Origin: Ceratopteris richardii
Lineage: Eukaryota; Streptophyta; Polypodiopsida; Polypodiales; Pteridaceae
Length of the DNA stretch: 64,000 nt
Reading direction: 5' to 3'
Assembly (NCBI GenBank): GCA_020310875.1
Contig: CM035407.1
Coordinates: 223,951,045 to 224,015,044, forward strand
The position numbers and the translations under genes were made by a program. The notes under the pieces were generated by a model. The model worked only from the letters and a program-made list of their open reading frames with translations. It was not told where the DNA came from and did no database searches. Positions 10,450 through 20,866 of this stretch are shown here, piece after piece; the first letter of the stretch is position 1; the number at the start of each line of letters is the position of its first letter.

Positions 10450-12470
10450 ATGGCTCCCAAATTGTCTTTTCCTATGTCTACTGTGTTGGTGCCTGAACCA
10501 GAAGTCATGAGGGGACGAATGAGAAAGAGAGAAGCTGTAGTGTGCAAGGAAGAAACCACAATTGAGGAAAGCAATAGATTGCTGCAGGAGGATGAGGAAG
10601 AGATATCGACGCCATCAACAACTACGAAGTTTGTGCAAACTCTTATGGAACCGTTTACGGACTTTAAGGTGGAAGTTGATACACAATCCACCACGAATGA
10701 GAATTGGCTCCAAAGGATTGGTTTATTTTAGTTTGCTACTTTTCCATGGGTGAGATGGAGATGCAACTATTACGCAAAGAGCCAGCTAGAAATCATCAGG
10801 AAAACGAAAGGTCAGTTGGCACTTCAGGTAAAATTTTCACCGGAACTAGTTGCAGAAATATTTAAATTGCCTATTTACAATGATGTCGTCATTCCGAAGT
10901 GCTCGGAGGAGGCCTTGAAAAACGATTTTGGACCCAAGGAAGGGGGACGTTAGTATTACATGATGAAGAATGCAGGTTATGTCCGATGTGAGCAATTAAA
11001 ATGGTATTTGGAGAGGTTGTGTTTCATCATCAAATATGATTATATGTCCAAAGAAAATTTTGCACCTTTGGCTTATGCAAAGGCAGGTGGATAGGTTAGT
11101 TGGGCTCATTTGTTGCATGATCACCTGCATAGTGAGATATTTTTTGGAGATAGACGTAAAACGCAAACGAATAGTAGGCTGTCAACATATTTGGCGGCAT
11201 TGTTTGAATTTGTGCAGCTGGTAGATAGTCAAAAGTTTTCTTGGCCAAAGGACATAAATATTCATAGTGACGAGTTGATGGGTAAAGATCAGGAAGAGCT
11301 AGCACTGAAAGCGGTCATGGACAGACCTTCAGAGACGGGTGAGGATCTTCTCAGAGCAGGTTATACTGTACAAGAATTGGAATCATTTATGTAGATAATT
11401 CAACCTGATGTACGAAAAGCAGTGATAGAGGATGATAATCTACTGCACATGGCAGATGAGGTTGAGCATTCGAAAGTACTAGGAACTATTTTTAAGTTGT
11501 CTAAAAAGAGAAGGTTGGAAGAACAGTTGAAAGCAGTAGGGGATAAATTACCAGAGGATGTTAGGCATCAATCAATTAAGAATACAGATTATGATGTATT
11601 AGGAATGAAGAAGAGGTTGCAGGAGATTTCCGATTTTTTAGTCTTGCAAGAGGAGAGATTGACTAAGTATGATCACACAAAAGTATTGATTAATATGGAA
11701 GATTATCAGTCTTTACAGAGGTAGGTTGAAACACTTCAGGAAGAGTTGGATAAGAAGGTCCAAATATTAGAGAAATTTCAATAGAGCAAGATGCAACAAG
11801 TAATAGAACTGTCTAGAATAAAGCGTTCTATGCAGGAATTTGAAGAGTGGCAAAAGTCTATGCAAGAACAAATTCAAAAAGAGATGATGGATTTTTCAAC
11901 ACTTAATGCTACTCTACAGAATGAACAAGTGATTCTTCATTCTAGGATGCAGGTATTACAGGTGCTGGAGAAGCATATGTTAAAAAACAAAGATGTGGAG
12001 CTGGATGCTATATTAATGACAGGGTCAGATATAGGAGTATTAAAGCAACAGCTGCATAAGTATGTTCAGGACATTTGGAGTGTGTTTCAGAGTCGTTGGC
12101 AAAGTATGTTCACGATTCAGAATGAGCAGGTCCAGACATGCTTTGTGTCAAAGTATAAGAAAGATTTAGTTTGTGTTATTGAAAAACAAGAGAAGCAAAT
12201 TGAAGAACAGGTACTGATAATTAAAGAATTACAGGAACAGTTGTTGCAGAAGAAGTTAGAAGAAAAGGTGGATATGATATTCGAAAAGCAGCAATTTATT
12301 ATTGATAGAGATTGTCAAGGAAAGCAGCATGGTTTTGTGGAGGATTTTAATATTATGTAGAGTCAAAAGGTTGAAGCAAAGGAAGTGGCTATTTCTAAAC
12401 AGTCAAAGGAAATTATTTTATATGATCAAGGGATTGCTAAATTTGAGTCTAATTTTTGACAAAATTACCC
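10450..12470 (+). pseudogene. Unrecognised 3' ORF with long coiled coil (Gy2)
   Basis: Coding pieces on the element's strand after integrase, starting at a plausible ATG (MAPKLSFPMSTVLVPEPE). In order: a charged Thr/Ser/Glu-rich region (10500-10690); a part with LQVKFSPELVAEIFKLPIY; a part with KENFAPLAYAKAGG and SWAHLLHDHLHSEIFFGD (near 11050-11155); then Leu/Glu/Gln/Lys-rich helices with heptad-like spacing from about 11440 to 12350, for example KRSMQEFEEWQKSMQEQIQ. I do not recognise the family. The middle part loosely recalls plant transposon-associated domains found 3' of pol. No transmembrane stretch or signal peptide is evident, so an envelope role is not supported. Fossil with several breaks. 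Confidence 0.6.
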
Positions 12471-12486
12471 ACCGGGCTGTGTCAGG

Positions 12487-13108
12487 TGTTGAAGACAAGG
12501 AAATCTGGAAGATAAATGATTAATTTGAATTATGAAAGATTGTTAAACTTAGATATTATTTAGTTGGATGTATTTTGTTTGGTGATTCGGAATTTAACAG
12601 ACGGTTATATTGAAGTTCGTGAGGCATGTCATAGGACGAAGAAGAGGTTATATTGAACGGACGTAAAAAGAAAACGAGTTGTGTGTGTGTGTGTTCAAGG
12701 AGAAGAAGGAGTAGGTCTGCAGAGGCAAAAGCGCAACACATGAGCGGGAGTAACGGAATGCTTGTCCTATGAAGAATGTAATTCTGAAGTATATTTTGTA
12801 GTGTCTATGATAAATTATCAGCAAATGGACGAAAGAAACTTCTGACAAAACTTTCATATATGTATTCATTGATACATGTGAAGTGTGAGAGATAAGAGTC
12901 TTCAGCGCAAACATGTGTTGAATTTTTGAGTGTGATTCTCTACACCGTGTGGTGTGTATTTGATGGAACTATGTATTCTGACTTAGTAAATTAAGGAGGT
13001 AAACGAAAGTCTGACTGAGAGTAGAATCTCTGTTGATGAAGACCAGTGTGAGAAGTGCGATAGTTTTGGATAATTTGCGTGTTGTGTTGAACTCCTGAAC
13101 CCTCAACA
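12487..13108 (+). repeat. Proposed 3' LTR of Gy2
   Basis: Starts TGTTGAAG after the 3' ORF and ends near CTGAACCCTCAACA, directly before the copia RT/RNase H remnant resumes. It contains a short GT run (near 12680-12695). Weak similarity to 3660-4214, so old. Confidence 0.4.
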
Positions 13109-13111
13109 ATC

Positions 13112-13870
13112 GAGCAAAGTATGTTGAAAAACTACTTCAGCATTTTGACTTTGAGGATTGCAAGCAAGTTTCAACACTAGTTGAGACATGATTTAGGTTC
13201 TCAGTTGAGGATTCCAGTGATGCATTTGACACTTCATCAAGAAGTTGTGGGATGTCTTATATATGCATGCAACACAAGGCGATATATATAGTATGTAGTT
13301 TCCCAGTTTAGTCGATTCATGCATAGCCTTGGCACAAAGCATCGACAAGCAGTGAAACATGTTTTTAGATATCTCAAATGCACTTTTGTGGATAGTGATG
13401 GGGCTGGTTGTTATGATACTCACATGTACACTAGTGGTAATTGCTTTTTCCTTGGAAACTCATGCATATCTTGGCTGAGTAGGAAGCAACCTATTTGAGT
13501 AAGAAGCAACCTATAGTGGAGACATCGATTTGTGAAGCTGAGTACAAGAGAATTTTCACAACTACAATGGAGTGTATATGGTTGAGACACCTATTGATGG
13601 ATCTTTGCATGGAGATTGATGTTGCTATGCATATTCTCACTTGTAGTAAGAATGCATTGGCTGTTGCATAAAACCCAATGTTTCATGCATGCACGAAACA
13701 TATTGAGGTGCATTATCACTATGTGAAAGAGTGCACTCATGCAAGAGATATTGATTTGGTATATCTGCCTACATAAAATAATGTGGTAGACATGTTCATC
13801 AAAGCTCTTCCATGGGAAAATTTTGAGGTTTTTTGCAAGATTTAGGCTTATTACCTTGTGGGGGCTGATC
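13112..13870 (+). pseudogene. Copia RT end and RNase H (CpK, right part)
   Basis: Resumes with YVEKLLQHFDFEDCKQVST, the end of copia RT, then SRFMHSLGTKHRQAVKHVFR-like sequence and the RNase H blocks (GNCFFLGNSCISWLSRKQP, ETSICEAEYK, MFHACTKHIEVHYHYVKE). It finishes with a VDMFIKALP-like stretch and a Gly-rich end near 13860. Domain order and strand match the left part at 1875-3645. Fossil, with many breaks. Confidence 0.8.
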
Positions 13871-14540
13871 TGTAACTCCCTCTATGTGTTCACATCATTC
13901 ATTCTAGGGGGTTTGTTACACTTATGTGTTCCTTGAGTAGCTTTGATGTGAGACTTTTTCCCTATACATGGGCAATTTTTACTCTAGTGTTGGCTAGAGG
14001 TTTTTCCCCATGTTACCACATACATGATTCACACATCTGTGGTGGTACTTCGTACTTAGGGATATTATTCAGCTCTTAGTTCAATTTTGATCATCGCCAA
14101 TAGAGAGATCTATTCCAGCCATCTGTCTTCTCTATGTGTCTTGTTGCCTTTGTGCTCTTTGTGTGTGTTTCTCATGTGTCTTGCACTTCTACACACACCC
14201 AACATTTCCCAGTTAGTTAGAACTCATGAATTGACTTGCTTGATTCAACAGAAAGTGAGTAGTGATGTGGAATATAATGTAAGCACCCATTCACATAGTT
14301 GTGCTTGTCAAATCCAAGAATTCTAACACTAGAGACATTTCTCTATTTTTTTTAGTGTGTGGGGGATCCTTGCAAACTAGCTTCTTAACAAAAATCCTTC
14401 TATATCTGAGTCTGACTCAGATGATGCTTTCCATTTTCCCTTGTCATCTGCCTTTTCCATTCTTTCCTCTTGCATTTCTTGCTTCTTCCCTATGACAATT
14501 CCTTCAGACATGTTATCTATTTCTAGTATTGAAGTTTCCA
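13871..14540. other. Region between CpK RNase H and Gy3 3' ORF
   Basis: No gene supported. It follows copia RNase H directly and so may contain the 3' LTR of CpK, perhaps ending near the ...TTCTAAC at 14330. I could not find a second copy to prove it. The 3' LTR of minus-strand Gy3 would also be expected near here and was not found. Confidence 0.4.
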
Positions 14541-14547
14541 CAACTTT

Positions 14548-15690
14548 TCACTTGTCTTTTCTTGTAGGTTTCTTCTTTTGATATGTCTTACTTTGTACCT
14601 TCTTCTTGGCTACTATTGTTGTTCTAGTTTTTGGTGGTCCTTGAAGCTCTTTTAAATAGGCTAATTCTACTTCTTTTATCACAAAAACTTCTTCTGTTTC
14701 TGCAGCCATCATCTGTTTCATCTGTTCCTGCTTCAAATCAATAGCTTTGTCAGAGTAATCTTCTAGCATTTTTTGATATTTTGCTTCATATACAACCTTT
14801 TATCTTCTCCCTGTGTCAAGTAAGCATATAGCTTCTCTTTTCCTATTTGAGGTGGTGTGGTTCTTTATTAGCCTGCACTTTCTTTTGCTCTGCTTGAATT
14901 TCTTCCTTGGACACTTCTTCTTGCTTCAATTCAAGCTTCTTGGGGTCCATTTTTCTCTTCTTACTTGATTGCTTCTTCTTACTACCCACCTCTTTAACCC
15001 CCATAGATTTTGGAGGAATTCCCATACTAGCCATTATAATTCTGAACATTTGAGCATTTGGAGCCAATTGTAAATTTTCCTCCATCCCAAGTACATGATA
15101 GATGATTCTAGTCAAAAATTGGGCTCCATTCATGAACTTCCTTGCTGAGAAATGCTTTGTTGCTTCTTTAAGCTGCTCATGAATATATGGAGTTACATCC
15201 ATAACACCGAAAGGCGTGGTCTTATCTTTGTTATTAAGCATGATGAGGGTGATTGGTTTGTGAGGTATTGTATATCTAGGCATTCTTGGGAAACATAAGT
15301 ATTGGAGGAATATCCTGATAGCCATTTATGCATTTTCCTTCCCTTTGAGTTGGTGAATTTGGACTAACCTACATATGAGGCAACATTCTTCTTCACAAAA
15401 CTGACATCCAATTTGGTTCTCATAGTATAGAACTTCAAAGCATTCCTGATATATTTTGGCTTGATGGACATCTGCACTTCCTGAGCATCCTTATTATATA
15501 CTCTGCACATGAAATAGGCCTCATTACCCTTTCCTAATTCTTGTAAACTTTTCATTACTTGAGCTACTCTTTCAAAGTTGATGGAAAAGATGCATTCATC
15601 TAGCATCCTGTGCAACCCTACTACCTTCCATTTCTTGTAAGTAGTTGCTGCCCTTTGGAAATTATAGAATTCTTGACAAAGCATTGTGTA
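14548..15690 (-). pseudogene. Unrecognised 3' ORF after integrase (Gy3)
   Basis: Three consecutive minus-strand coding pieces. The first (15684 to 15364) reads like a folded domain: YKKWKVVGLHRMLDECIFSI, NEAYFMCRVYNKDAQEVQMS, YIRNALKFYTMRTKLDV. The second (15325 to 14843) contains YTIPHKPITLIMLNNKDKTT, SARKFMNGAQFLTRIIYHVL and a Lys/Glu-rich basic tail. The last (14769 to 14548) is charged and Gln/Lys-rich. I do not recognise it. The middle part loosely resembles plant transposon-associated domains carried 3' of pol by some gypsy lineages. No membrane segment is evident. Fossil. Confidence 0.5.
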
Positions 15691-16535
15691 TTTACACTGC
15701 CTTTTTTTAGAATGAATATATGTTGACCGATAATGCCCAAGGCTCCTTTGAGTTCTTTTGCTATCTTGGCACTCTCAGATAGTTCTTCATCAGCCTTAGA
15801 CTCTAACTCATGAACTTCCTCAGTAGCTTCATTTTCAAGGAGTCAATGCCCTCTAGATAAGGACACTGAATTTAATTCTAGCTTAGCAATAGGTAACTCT
15901 TTAGTATTCAACATCCTGTAAATGTTAATAAAAAATAGAAAACACACCCACTCCAATACCATGAGTCTCGTGATCAAAAGAAAAAGACTCATGTAAGAAA
16001 AATCAGATTTCAAGATTCTTCAAGACTCAAAAAAGTGATCATTACAGTGGAGCAAGATTGTTTTCTTCTAGATTCCTTTGAGAAAAAATGGAAAATAACT
16101 CAAAGAGAAAAAAAAAACAAAGAAAAAATTGTCCAGATATATACATAAAGGAGAAAAAATAGTTTTAAGAAAATGAAATAAATCAAACTAACATTCTACA
16201 CTATCCAACCCTAGATCTTACTATTGTGCTTTTTAGAATTTTATTGGAACTTATCAAGCAAAGAATTCAAAAAGAGTGACAAGATCAAATTCATATTTTT
16301 ACTTTTTCATATTTTGAGTATTTTGTATTTTTTTGATTTTTCATTCTCTTCTTTTTCTTTCTTTTCAAAATGTTTTTTTGAATTTTTCAATATTTTTTTC
16401 CAGTATTGGTCATATGACCATATATGAGGGTAATCCTTTATGAGGTAATTCTCTTCCCCTCCTACTCTTTTTCCAAGAAAAAGAGTTCTGACATGTGCGT
16501 GGGTGATATCTATTGTGCCTAGTGAATGCACACCT
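15691..16535. other. AT-rich stretch inside the Gy3 3' region
   Basis: Contains poly-A and poly-T runs (near 16100-16130 and 16290-16400) and no supported gene. Likely non-coding or decayed 3' region of Gy3. Confidence 0.4.
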
Positions 16536-16900
16536 TTATAATGCAGCCCTATCCATGCATACTTTAGAGATACATTCCTCTTCATGGTGCAAACATGGGG
16601 TCTTAAGCATTGCACTTAAGGAGTTAGTTGTTGTTGAGGTTTTTCTAGTTCCACTCTTGTGTGCTTCCAATGCTTCTGGTGTCTTGGAAATTATACTATC
16701 TTTCTGTATATCTGTCACCTGCTTCATTTTTCTAATACAACATGTTATTTTTTTTTGCTTCCGTACTATTGTTAGTATTCCTAATTTTCCCATTTGCTTA
16801 TTGACTCTGGACAAAGTGGGTCTGTTTTTCTTTAGGTCTCTAGACCCACTTCCTTTCCTGACTTTGATTGATTTGCAAAGGTTTTGATCTCCATACCAAT
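16536..16900 (-). pseudogene. Short basic coding remnant (Gy3 3' region)
   Basis: Minus-strand open stretch of about 90 to 120 codons rich in Lys, Arg, Thr and Ser (LSRVNKQMGKLGILTIVRKQ, ALEAHKSGTRKTSTTTN). No domain recognised. It lies between the retropepsin-like domain and the larger 3' ORF and may be a decayed part of either. Fossil. Confidence 0.35.
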
Positions 16901-16910
16901 TGTTCTTTGA

Positions 16911-18281
16911 TTTGTGAAATCATTCTCTCTTTTTTATTCTGCTTGTGATGAGAAATATATAAATTTCTTGTGTTGGAGTTTGCTTTTTATCAATGTATTT
17001 TGTTGATTTTGTTTCCTCATCAGATCAGTGCTACCTTCTATTGCTCATTATATCCCTTTTTTTAAGAAAACTCTTCATCTATAAAGAAATTAAATCCCTC
17101 CATTTCCATTGTATAGGTTTTTTCATTAAGTTCCTGCACATCATGACTGTTAAAAAAAAAATTATTCTTTTATTAGCCAAATTCAGATGAAGTACCATTT
17201 TTTTCAAAATCAATTGATACCTTGTTATCTTTCATCCAAGTTTGCCCTAAAATCAATTGTTCAGACATCATTTCATCTAGCCATTCCTCACATTCTACTT
17301 CCACTTGTTCTTGTTCAATTTGCAATATGATGCTTTGTGTAGAAAGAGTTTGAACTATTTACCCATCTAATGTCTTTATTAGGGTCTTACTTTGTTTTCT
17401 TTTTGCCTAGAGTTTTGTCAATAATTCAATACTTATTAGATTCACCTGAGATCCTGAATCTAATAAAATCCTAACTCTTTCTCCTTTAAAATTCAAAAAT
17501 ACAATTGGAAAATATTCTCTTGTTTTTCGAGTTTGTTTCTCACATTTTAATACTTCTCTTATATTTTTGCATTTCTTCATTCTTTCCTTGGCTTCTAGTT
17601 GAGCTTCCCACCTCATCTTATTCTCCTCCTATTTTCTATGTTGAGCTTGTTGTAGTCTCCTCCAATATTGAATAGTCAAAGGTTGGTTATACCTTTGGAT
17701 CTTGCAGCCACTTATGAAGTTTGGCATGATTTATCCATCTAAATTTTCCAACTGTACTACTCCACTATGACTAATCTGATGGATAATATAAGGACCATGT
17801 CCTCTTTTTTGTAGTTTTCTATTGTGTTCTTTAAGTGTATATGCTAACACTAAATCTCCTTCCTGCAAGTCCTTATCTTTGATGTGAACGTCATGATATG
17901 CTTTTTGTTTTTTGTTATCTGCATATATACTCAAAACTGCTTGCAACCTTGAAGCTCCTAACTTTTCCAATTCCATCACTCTGTTGGACAATTCATGTCC
18001 TATCCATTCTAATTGATTTGGTACTCTCAGGGTTGGTATTAGAAATTCTAATGGTAATACTACATTCTGACCATACACCAAATTAAATGAGTTGTTCCTA
18101 TTGCAGTCTTATATGCTACCCTATAAAATCTAGGACATGATGAAGTTGAAGATCCCAATATGTTCTTTTTGGAGTCACCAATTTTGATAGAACATTGCAC
18201 AATACTTTATTTGTGATTTATACTAAACCATTATCTTGAGGATGATATGGTGCTGATTTTATATGAATAATCATAAAATTA
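16911..18281 (-). repeat. Long inverted repeat partner of 1-1343
   Basis: Reverse complement closely matches the first 1343 bases of the window, from the integrase core end through the retropepsin-like domain and about 220 bases beyond. The spacer between the arms is about 15.5 kb. Confidence 0.85.
17190..17640 (-). pseudogene. Retropepsin-like domain downstream of integrase (Gy3)
   Basis: Minus-strand equivalent of 667-1120, with WEAQLEAKERMKKCKN, FPIVFLNFKGERVR, LLDSGSQVNLIS and, further on, QLILGQTWMKDNKVSIDF. It starts about 90 bases after the integrase C-terminal segment. Gy3 also has a protease in the usual place before RT (33200-33560), so the element carried two protease-like domains. 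A role in cutting the precursor, or a structural role, is inference. Fossil, broken. Confidence 0.72.
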
Positions 18282-18289
18282 GCGGTCAA
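17731..18289 (-). pseudogene. Gypsy integrase, end of core and C-terminal domain (Gy3)
   Basis: Counterpart of 8-560: SAPYHPQ-type end of the core near 18240-18265, LPLEFLIPTLRVPNQLEW, then the basic linker, LQEGDLVLAYTLKEHN and RGHGPYIIHQISHSGVVQL (GPY-type module). It stops at the left LTR of ElA. The integrase finger of the same element lies beyond ElA at 26374-26587. Fossil. Confidence 0.85.
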
Positions 18290-18945
18290 TGCTGGTAGCA
18301 GTCAAGGCACTCAAGGACGTACAAGGCAATGAAGGCAACAAAAAGAGTCAAAGCAAAGAGAAGGACCAAGTAGGCAAAGCACTCAACACAGATCCAACAA
18401 ATAGGCCCTATAAGTTTTCATGAAGCAATACTTCCCAAATAGTGAACTTAGTCACTTCACACCATTGTAAATACCATTTTGTATTATTCCTAATCCATTT
18501 TGTGCAAGCCAAGGAGTCCTCGAGCTTGACGAGTATTAGTAGTATTTATGTACCAATTTTCATAATTTTCAGAGCTCGTTTGAGCCTCCAAAATAGCTTA
18601 GGAATCTAAATTTTAACTAGGTCGGACACTAGGTCTGGACAAGACCAAAGCTAGTCAAAAAACTATAAAAAGAGCTAGAGAGCTCATTTTTGGGGTTAGC
18701 TTGTTGTAGATTTGAACTTTGTATGAGAACTCTTTTGTTATGGGAGTGACTCCTTTGTTCCTCTCTTTGTTCATGCCTTGTGTGCACGTGTGTGTATGTG
18801 TGTGCATGCTAGTGTGCTTCTCACTCATGCACCTGTGCCATCACTTGCTCATAGTCTTCATACTAGTCCTTAGGTCTCCATGGATTGACAATTATGAGGT
18901 GGATCTCCTCACGTTGGTACTTTCCATTGTGCTAGAGTGACACCA
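18290..18945 (+). repeat. 5' LTR of ElA
   Basis: Begins TGCTGGTAGCAGTCAAGG and ends near GTGACACCA, 2 bases before the primer site. Direct repeat of 25734-26373. It contains a TATA box (CTATAAAAAGAGC, near 18663) and a GT-rich stretch (18785-18815). Confidence 0.85.
18663..18670 (+). promoter_or_regulatory. TATA box of ElA LTR
   Basis: TATAAAAA in the context CTATAAAAAGAGC, conserved in both LTRs (second copy near 26108). Transcription would start some 30 bases downstream. Confidence 0.6.
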
Positions 18946-18947
18946 GA

Positions 18948-18967
18948 TTTGGCACCATTGCTGGGGA
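18948..18967 (+). promoter_or_regulatory. Primer-binding site of ElA
   Basis: TTTGGCACCATTGCTGGGGA directly after the 5' LTR. It closely resembles the TGGCGCCGTTGCCGGGG site used by many plant gypsy elements (Asp-tRNA type, from memory of the Athila/Tat group). The Gy3 site at 37017-37036 is of the same type. Confidence 0.75.
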
Positions 18968-19309
18968 GAGAGCTTCGAGGACGAGCGTGTGATGGTAAGA
19001 CATAGAGTTGTGACATTGGAGTCATAGGTTTTCTTCACTTTTCTCTATTTCCTTTTATTTTCTTCACCATCATCCTCAGCATCTCCCACCTCCATCACCA
19101 CCTTCGCAAAATTTTTATTTTTTTGTTCATATCACCTTCCCCATTCCATTCCTCTCATTTCACTTGTGAGAGAGAGTGAGAGAGCAATTGTGTGCTTACT
19201 GTTTTTGTGTGTTTTTGAGCTTTTCTTGCAGGTTTTGACTGTGTCATCATCTCCAACAGGTCGTGTAGGTAGAAAAAAGCTCTACACAGTCTCCGAGGCT
19301 TTGACCTTT

Positions 19310-19873
19310 GTCGATCGCGATGGACAAAAAAGTTAGACATTTGGTAAAACAAAGTGCACCACCATAACACACATGATGAGCACATTCCAAATCACTAATC
19401 AAAATTAAAAAATTTCTTACTTCTCTGTCAATCGTGATTGACACTATCAATCGCGACCGACAGCCATGACCAATAGGCCTTGTCAATCGCCACCGATAGA
19501 CCCTGTCAATCGTGACTGACAGACCCTTTCAATCGCAATTGACAGACCATGACGGATTGCCACGTAGAACTTAGTCAATCATGATTGACACCATCGATCG
19601 TGATCGATTGAAAGTTCATGATTGATACATTAAAATGCATGTCCACATGTCCATCGTGATAGACACACCCCCGATCAATTAAAATCATGCCGGTATTTGC
19701 GAAAAAAGTGTCGATCGTGATTGATACCATCGATCGTGATTGACAACCCTCACGATCGACTTTGTCGATCGCAATTGACACCATCAATTGCGATTGACGT
19801 GTTGATCACAACTGACAAGCCAGACGAACATCTTTGTCAATCACGATTGAAAGCCCTGTCGATTGCGATTGAC
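19310..19873. repeat. Array of degenerate 16-bp palindromes in ElA leader
   Basis: About 16 variants of GTCAATCGCGATTGAC, itself a perfect inverted palindrome. Examples: GTCGATCGCGATGGAC at 19310, GTCAATCGTGATTGAC at 19427, GTCGATTGCGATTGAC at 19858. Units are separated by short variable linkers, often ACCAT or AGACCCT. The region is clearly richer in CG than its surroundings. It lies between primer site and first ORF, so it would be part of the RNA leader. Confidence 0.85.
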
Positions 19874-20866
19874 AGACATTTTTTGCCAAATTTTTAGGGT
19901 TTTTAGTTCAAATTTTGGGGTAATTGTGGGCATACATATCAAGTAGTTAGTGCATTGTGAGGCCCCTACACAAGTGAATTGAGAGATCCTGTTTACCTAT
20001 TAGCCTGTTTAGAGCTTGTTTTAGCCCTAGAACCTTGAATATACATAACTTCCTCATACGAGCTCCATTTTTAGTGATTTTGGTCTTGTTGGAAAGCTTG
20101 TTTCGAATCCCACTAAAACATCCACTCATTTTTGTAAAAGTAATATGGGGAGCTATAGATAGGGTATTTTGAAGTTGAACATACCCTGAGGGAAGAAAAC
20201 TAAGGGATTTCTATGATTGTTTTCCACCATGACTAAGGGAAATTTGGTCTCTGAAGTACATGCATGAAAATGGTTTGTTGTGTCATTTGAATTTAAATCT
20301 TGAGCTAACTTTGGGACGTTTATAGGTCCATTGAGAGCATCGAAGGGCATCCAGAGCACTAGCATATTGCAAGCTTGAGAATTGGGTTCTTGAGCACCAA
20401 AGAGCAAGGGATAAGCAAGTGAGATTGGATCATTCTCAACTCCCTTCGTCAATTCCTAGCTTGGGCTAAGTGTGAGTCGTGCTGAAGTAAGTTAGGCTGA
20501 CGATAGGCATCTTTCAGGTTGAAGACCCTTAAATACTCAAGTTCAAGCATAAATATAGTCTCTTTGTGATCGATAACTTTAAAGGAAAGAATTTAACGTG
20601 GTGCGAGCAACTAAAAGTGCGGCAATTTGCTCAAGTATTCCTGACGACGTGATACTAGACAAGAGCATAAACACGATAACCAACTTAAAAAAAAAACCAG
20701 GTGAGTGATACAAATTGATCTGCAATGAGGTTGTACTTGGGAAAATTGGGGTTGTTTAATCAGGCATATGAACCTTAGATCAGGACGACACCTAGGGAGA
20801 GATAGACAAAGCCTTAGGTCTTGAGAGGCGAGTGTCAATCACACTGTTAGGTCTTGGGCCCAGTAG
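19874..20866 (+). other. Rest of ElA leader
   Basis: About 1 kb with no supported ORF on the element strand. It separates the palindrome array from the first coding block. Confidence 0.5.

Larger units (their letters stand above)
3660..13108 (+). mobile_element. Gy2: Ty3/gypsy fossil with an extra 3' ORF
   Basis: Gypsy element lying inside copia CpK. In order: proposed 5' LTR (3660-4214), gag with zinc knuckle (4258-5317), Gln/Asn-rich linker, protease (6061-6849), RT, RNase H, integrase (to about 9720), a further coding region rich in coiled coil (about 10450-12470), and the proposed 3' LTR (12487-13108). About 9.4 kb, long for a gypsy, because of the region after integrase. The proposed LTRs share their first 8 bases (TGTTGAAG), a related tail (TGAACCC followed by a CA end) and scattered blocks, but are otherwise very diverged. 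Well over ten breaks. GyH at the right edge of the window has similar RT motifs and may be a distant relative. Confidence 0.8.
1875..13870 (+). mobile_element. CpK: old Ty1/copia fossil, split by gypsy Gy2
   Basis: A copia element on the plus strand. Left of the insertion lie gag, protease, pre-integrase and integrase remnants (1875-3645). Right of it, at 13112-13870, lie the end of RT and RNase H. Gy2 (about 3660-13108) sits between them. Order and strand agree on both sides, so this is one element interrupted by another, although the junction is not clean. The style (GAG-preINT zinc finger, DSGASKHIT protease motif, CP-type RNase H ending before an LTR) is copia. It must predate Gy2, whose own LTRs are already very diverged, so it is among the oldest elements here. 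Broken, with many breaks; neither LTR could be defined. Confidence 0.75.

Noticed and set aside
10450-12470. Host structural or motor-like gene because of the long coiled coil
   Set aside because: It lies between integrase and the proposed 3' LTR on the same strand as the rest of Gy2, and decays like it.
18770-18830. GT-rich stretch as an independent microsatellite
   Set aside because: It is present in both LTRs of ElA, so it is part of the LTR sequence.
19310-19873. CRISPR-like array
   Set aside because: Units are degenerate palindromes with very short linkers of irregular length, inside a plant LTR element; there are no spacers of constant size and no cas genes.
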